DNA of 64,000 nt, taken from contig JBGVNF010000063.1 in the NCBI GenBank assembly GCA_045125245.1, forward strand, positions 1 to 64,000, given 5' to 3'. Below, one piece after another: positions 60,479 to 64,000 of this stretch. The notes under the pieces were generated by a model. That model had not been told where the DNA came from and did not search any database. It worked only from the letters and a program-made list of their open reading frames with translations. Position numbers and translations under genes: made by a program. Numbering within the stretch: position 1 is the stretch's first letter; each line of letters begins with the position of its first letter. Source of the stretch: SVEL01 sp045125245. GTDB lineage: Bacteria > Bacillota > Clostridia > Lachnospirales > Lachnospiraceae.

Positions 60479-62392
60479 ATGTTTTATAATATTCATTATG
60501 ATATATGTGCTATCATAGTGCATGTATTTGCGTTATTTTTTGTGGTTTATAAAAAAGAAATAAGAAGGGTTCAGAATAAAGTATATCTTGCTATTTTAAT
60601 TACAGGTCTTATTACAACAGTATTTGATTTACTAAGTGCCATAATAAATTCATATATGACTGAGTCAAGAGTTGTATTGGGAATGGCGGTTAATTATGGA
60701 TATTTGATTTTACATAATATTATGCCTATTTTGTTTTGCATATATATAGTTGTAGTATCAGGTTCATATATGAATAAAACTAAAAGTTTCTATATTCATT
60801 TGTTTATACCAACTTTAGTAACAATTATTTTGTTTATATTAAATCCATTTAACAATGGAATATTTTATTACAACGATAAACTTGAATATTGTCATGGTCC
60901 ATTAATGATATGGCTATATGTTATAGCAGGACTATATATAGTTATATGCATAACATTGATTTTTAAGAATAGTTCCTTGTTATCAAAGGGTAAGAAGATA
61001 GCTATGATGATATTATTCTCAGGAACGATAATTTCAATAGGAATACAAAGCATATTTTCAAATCTGCTTATCGAGATGTTTGTACAAGGCCTTGCTTATC
61101 TTGGAATTCTGTACACGATTGAAAATGAAGATGAGTTTCGCAATGGTATAACGGGTATATATAACAGGAAGGGATTTATTTCTGAAAATATTATAAGAAT
61201 TAAGAATAATATAAAATACACAGTTCTTACTGTTAAGATTACAAATCTAAAATATTATTCAAGTGCGGTAGGTATAATGTCTACCAATGAATTGCTTATA
61301 GACATAGCTAAGTGGTTAGATGAATTGGTGCCAAATTGTGCGTACGACTGTGATAACAGTTCGTTTTCAGTAGTTTTAAATAAATATTCAAAGGAAGAAG
61401 TAGAAGAAATAATAAATATTATTAAAGAGAAGTTATCGCAAGATTGGATATTTAATGATATGAAGCTTGCGCTGAATTCTAATATTTATATTATCAATAT
61501 TCCGGAAGATGTGGATACAATTGAGCGTTTGATGGGAATTGTTGATAGTGAATATGAAAGCGAAAGTGATAATAAAGTAACTCTCATAAGCGGCGAAAAG
61601 CTTAATATGTTCCAAAGAGAGAGAAAAATCCAGGAGGAGATTCAAAAAGCACTTATTAATAGAGAGTTTAAAGTGTTATATCAACCTATATGGGATAAGG
61701 AAAGTGATACAATACAATCGGCAGAAGCATTGGTACGTATGCCAATTGGGGAGTTAGGATTTATTTCTCCGGAAGAATTTATTCCTATTTCTGAAAAAAC
61801 AGGCGATATAATAGAGATTGGTGAGTTTGTATTTGAAGAAGTATGTAAAATGTTCAGTGAACAAAATATCAAGCAATATGGTGTAGATTTTATAGAGGTA
61901 AACCTTTCTACAGTACAGTGTATGCAGAAAAATTTGGCAAAGAGATTTAAAGAAATCTTAGATAAGCATAATGTATCTGCATCATCTATTAATTTGGAGA
62001 TAACAGAATCAGCAGCGGCAAATAGTCCTGAGATGTTTTTAAATACTATGTCTGAGCTTAAAGATTTAGGATTTACATTTTCTATGGATGATTATGGAAC
62101 AGGATATTCGAATTTGTCCCATATGTACGATACGGATTTTGATATAATTAAGCTTGATAAGAGTATATTGTGGAATTCATATAAGAGTAAGAAGGCAGAT
62201 ATTATTTTGCAGAATACTGTTAAAATGATTAAAGAAATGGAGCATAACATAGTTATTGAAGGTGTAGAAACAGAGGAACAGAAGGAATATGTTTCTAGCC
62301 TTGGATGTGATTATTGTCAAGGTTATTACTTCTCAAAGCCAGTAGATAAGAACGAGTTTATAGAATACTGTAAGAAATATAATAAATGTTAG
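60479..62392 (+). CDS. Membrane c-di-GMP phosphodiesterase with degenerate GGDEF and intact EAL
   Basis: The 637-residue protein has about seven membrane helices (residues 5-212), resembling 7TM histidine-kinase-like sensors, then a GGDEF domain (about 220-370) whose signature is lost (DNSSF at 292-296), and an EAL domain (about 385-635). The EAL domain keeps E416-A-L, the Asn in VNLST, EITES, MDDYGTGYSN, IKLDKS, EGVET and QGYYFSKP, so it should cleave c-di-GMP to pGpG. Lower c-di-GMP would release the PilZ brake and favour swimming. CGAAAGGAA lies before the ATG. Confidence 0.9.
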   Translation: MFYNIHYDICAIIVHVFALFFVVYKKEIRRVQNKVYLAILITGLITTVFDLLSAIINSYMTESRVVLGMAVNYGYLILHNIMPILFCIYIVVVSGSYMNKTKSFYIHLFIPTLVTIILFILNPFNNGIFYYNDKLEYCHGPLMIWLYVIAGLYIVICITLIFKNSSLLSKGKKIAMMILFSGTIISIGIQSIFSNLLIEMFVQGLAYLGILYTIENEDEFRNGITGIYNRKGFISENIIRIKNNIKYTVLTVKITNLKYYSSAVGIMSTNELLIDIAKWLDELVPNCAYDCDNSSFSVVLNKYSKEEVEEIINIIKEKLSQDWIFNDMKLALNSNIYIINIPEDVDTIERLMGIVDSEYESESDNKVTLISGEKLNMFQRERKIQEEIQKALINREFKVLYQPIWDKESDTIQSAEALVRMPIGELGFISPEEFIPISEKTGDIIEIGEFVFEEVCKMFSEQNIKQYGVDFIEVNLSTVQCMQKNLAKRFKEILDKHNVSASSINLEITESAAANSPEMFLNTMSELKDLGFTFSMDDYGTGYSNLSHMYDTDFDIIKLDKSILWNSYKSKKADIILQNTVKMIKEMEHNIVIEGVETEEQKEYVSSLGCDYCQGYYFSKPVDKNEFIEYCKKYNKC

Positions 62393-62514
62393 CATACATT
62401 TTGTATGATTATATTTTATGGAAGAGTATTATATTTTTCTATCTAGATTTTTCTAAATCCTTGTAGTATTATTATTTTTAGACAAACTAATGAGCAATTG
62501 GAGGATTAAAAGAA

Positions 62515-63765
62515 ATGGGTGATGAAACAAAGGGTTTTGATCCTAAAAAAGTTAAACAGATTAAAGAGATAATATTGTTTACGGCAGTGGTAACACTTAT
62601 TATTATGTATAGTGGAAAGTTGGGAAATCTTGCACTGTTTGTTATCGATATAACGATGCCATTTATAATCGGTGCAGCTATAGCTTTTATTATCAATATG
62701 CCTATGAAGGCAATTGAGGAAAAGCTGCTTAAGAAATGGACTGGTAAATGGGCTGATAAACTGAAACGACCAATAAGCATGGTTTCGGCTATTATATTGG
62801 TAGTTGGAATTATTACAGTAGTTATAGTTACAGTATTACCACAGCTTATCACTACTATTAAAGAAATCATAGTGTTGATACCAGAAGCTTTTAATAAGGC
62901 GTATGCTTGGGTGTTAAAGACATTTCAGGATAATCCTAAGATTATGAAGTATCTAAGGGAGATAGATCCATCATCTATTGATTGGTCAGGTATGTTATCA
63001 AGCGTAGCTACATTTGCTAAAAATCAGTTTGGTAATGTTTTGGCAGGAGCAGCAAGTATTATAGGAAATATTGCTAATGGATTCTTGAATGGTATTATAT
63101 CAGTAATTTTTGGGATATATGTGCTTGCACAGAAGGAAAAATTAATTTCTCAATGTCAGAGAATTGCGAAAGCGTATTTAAAGGAAAAGAAGTATAATTT
63201 TCTTGTAAAGACAGCAAAATTACTTAATACTAACTTCCATAATTTCCTTACAGGTCAGTGTTTGGAAGCTGCTATTTTAGGTTTAATGTTTGTTGTTGTT
63301 ATGACAATATTAAGACTTCCTTATCCTTTATTAGCAGGTGTTCTTATTGGATTTACAGCACTTATTCCTATTGCAGGAGCATTTATTGGTTGCTTCATAT
63401 GCGCATTTTTAATTTTGATTATTTCGCCAGTAAAAATGCTTATATTTGTAGGTACGTTCCTTGTATTACAGCAGATTGAGGGTAATTTTATATATCCTAG
63501 AGTTGTAGGTGGTAGTGTTGGACTTCCTTCATTATGGGTTCTTATGGCAGTAAGTGTGGGCGGAAGCTTGATGGGTGTTATAGGAATGCTTATATTTATC
63601 CCTATCTTCTCTACAATTTACATGCTTCTTAGAGAGGATGTTAATAAGAGAAATGCAATTAAAAGTGGCAATGGAATACAGCTTATAGATATAAGTGATA
63701 AAGAAGATGCTGAGGCAGAGGAAGATACATTAGAAGATGAAGAAGAAAGTAGTCAGGAAAGCTAA
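62515..63765 (+). CDS. AI-2E family transporter (PF01594)
   Basis: The 416-residue membrane protein has the family's paired N-terminal helices (ITMPFIIGAAIAFIINMP), a central soluble segment, and a C-terminal group of helices with PYPLLAGVLIGFTALIPIAGAFIG and EGNFIYPRVVGGSVGLP. It ends in an acidic tail. Members have been linked to AI-2 export and to Na+(Li+)/H+ exchange; the substrate here is not known. TTGGAGGA lies before the ATG. Confidence 0.9.
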   Translation: MGDETKGFDPKKVKQIKEIILFTAVVTLIIMYSGKLGNLALFVIDITMPFIIGAAIAFIINMPMKAIEEKLLKKWTGKWADKLKRPISMVSAIILVVGIITVVIVTVLPQLITTIKEIIVLIPEAFNKAYAWVLKTFQDNPKIMKYLREIDPSSIDWSGMLSSVATFAKNQFGNVLAGAASIIGNIANGFLNGIISVIFGIYVLAQKEKLISQCQRIAKAYLKEKKYNFLVKTAKLLNTNFHNFLTGQCLEAAILGLMFVVVMTILRLPYPLLAGVLIGFTALIPIAGAFIGCFICAFLILIISPVKMLIFVGTFLVLQQIEGNFIYPRVVGGSVGLPSLWVLMAVSVGGSLMGVIGMLIFIPIFSTIYMLLREDVNKRNAIKSGNGIQLIDISDKEDAEAEEDTLEDEEESSQES

Positions 63766-63771
63766 AATATC

Positions 63772-63799
63772 TTGACATAAAAGTAACTTATGTTATTAT
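63772..63799 (+). promoter_or_regulatory. Sigma-A promoter for the right-edge small RNA
   Basis: TTGACA (63772-63777) and TATTAT (63794-63799) are separated by 16 bases, directly after the AI-2E gene. Confidence 0.6.
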
Positions 63800-63805
63800 A
63801 TTATT

Positions 63806-63935
63806 TGATGTAGGACAGTTCGTTTGCACCATCCTGTCCATAAACAAAACCAGGGCTACTTGAAGAGAGTATATCTAGTTTTTTATTGTAACTATGGTAG
63901 ATATCAGGTGGATGGTTAATACATCCACCTTTTTT
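63806..63935 (+). ncRNA. Possible small RNA of about 130 bases, class unknown
   Basis: The segment between a strong promoter and a strong terminator has no + strand gene and folds into hairpins: GGACAG (63813-63818) with CTGTCC (63834-63839), ATATCTA (63871-63877) with TAGATAT (63898-63904), and the terminator. It does not match 6S, SRP, tmRNA, RNase P or the riboswitch types I know. On the minus strand the same bases form an open frame from 63998 to TAA 63801, so a gene entering from the right is the alternative. Confidence 0.4.
63906..63935 (+). terminator. Rho-independent terminator of the small RNA
   Basis: AGGTGGATG (63906-63914) pairs perfectly with CATCCACCT (63922-63930) and is followed by T to 63935. 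The T run fits + strand transcription. Confidence 0.8.
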
Positions 63936-64000
63936 CATATCGGAAAGTTCTTCTAGATAGAGGGAATAGAGAGATAATGCGGACTTGTCCGCTTTGTTAC

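Overview
The window is AT-rich, densely coding DNA that is probably from a motile member of the Clostridia, most likely the Lachnospiraceae. Family-level clues are a CodY repressor, an AsnA-type asparagine synthetase, a eukaryote-like HisA, a FliY with two CheC-type phosphatase motifs, CheC/CheD chemotaxis adaptation, AAGGAGG-type ribosome binding sites and sigma-A promoters close to consensus. I saw no rRNA, tRNA, CRISPR array, insertion sequence or prophage. The genus is not decided by the sequence.

Bases 1-24,000 are mostly housekeeping and accessory metabolism. In order they hold the end of a polysaccharide deacetylase, an SNF-family sodium symporter, a small Cys-rich lipoprotein, a divergent AraC regulator/MATE exporter pair, an esterase, an orphan TrpB2-type tryptophan synthase beta chain, the TrkA/TrkH potassium uptake pair, pyrF, an XRE/S24-like regulator, a PAS-GGDEF protein behind an unusual leader, an M16 peptidase, metY, a lone hisA, a J-domain protein with asnA, and the comM-dprA-topA-codY row.

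Bases 24,160-54,815 are one continuous flagellar/chemotaxis (fla/che) locus, all on the + strand: flgB flgC fliE fliF fliG fliH fliI fliJ, a MotE/YlxF-like gene, fliK flgD, a TIGR02530-type gene, flgE, motA motB fliL fliM fliY cheY fliO fliP fliQ fliR flhB flhA flhF flhG, a PilZ/YcgR-like gene, cheB cheA cheW cheC cheD, a small membrane protein, and the sigma factor fliA. It starts from a near-consensus sigma-A promoter at 24,161 and ends at a strong terminator at 54,781. A sigma-A promoter precedes motA. A near-perfect sigma-28 (SigD/FliA) promoter precedes fliK, and a weaker one lies upstream of flgE, so FliA may boost the second half of the locus that contains its own gene. No flagellin, cheR or chemoreceptor gene is in the window.

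Downstream is a four-gene group with its own promoter: fapA (DUF342), a short unknown, a SwrB-like membrane coiled-coil protein, and a Thr-rich stalk protein with a LysM-like end. Then come rpsB-tsf, a membrane GGDEF-EAL protein with an intact EAL domain, an AI-2E family transporter, and a probable small RNA at the right edge. The order dprA-topA-...-codY-fla/che-sigD-(swrB)-rpsB-tsf matches Bacillus subtilis on both sides of the locus. Three c-di-GMP-type proteins in or near it (degenerate GGDEF, PilZ receptor, EAL phosphodiesterase) suggest second-messenger control of motility.

No wholly new defence or mobile system is evident. The most unusual items are a 120-codon open frame without a normal start after the AraC gene, a structured leader with a 14-codon Trp-Trp mini-ORF before the PAS-GGDEF gene, a perfect sigma-A promoter running straight into a terminator before comM, the flagellar genes of unknown function, and an EF-Ts with an extra internal segment.
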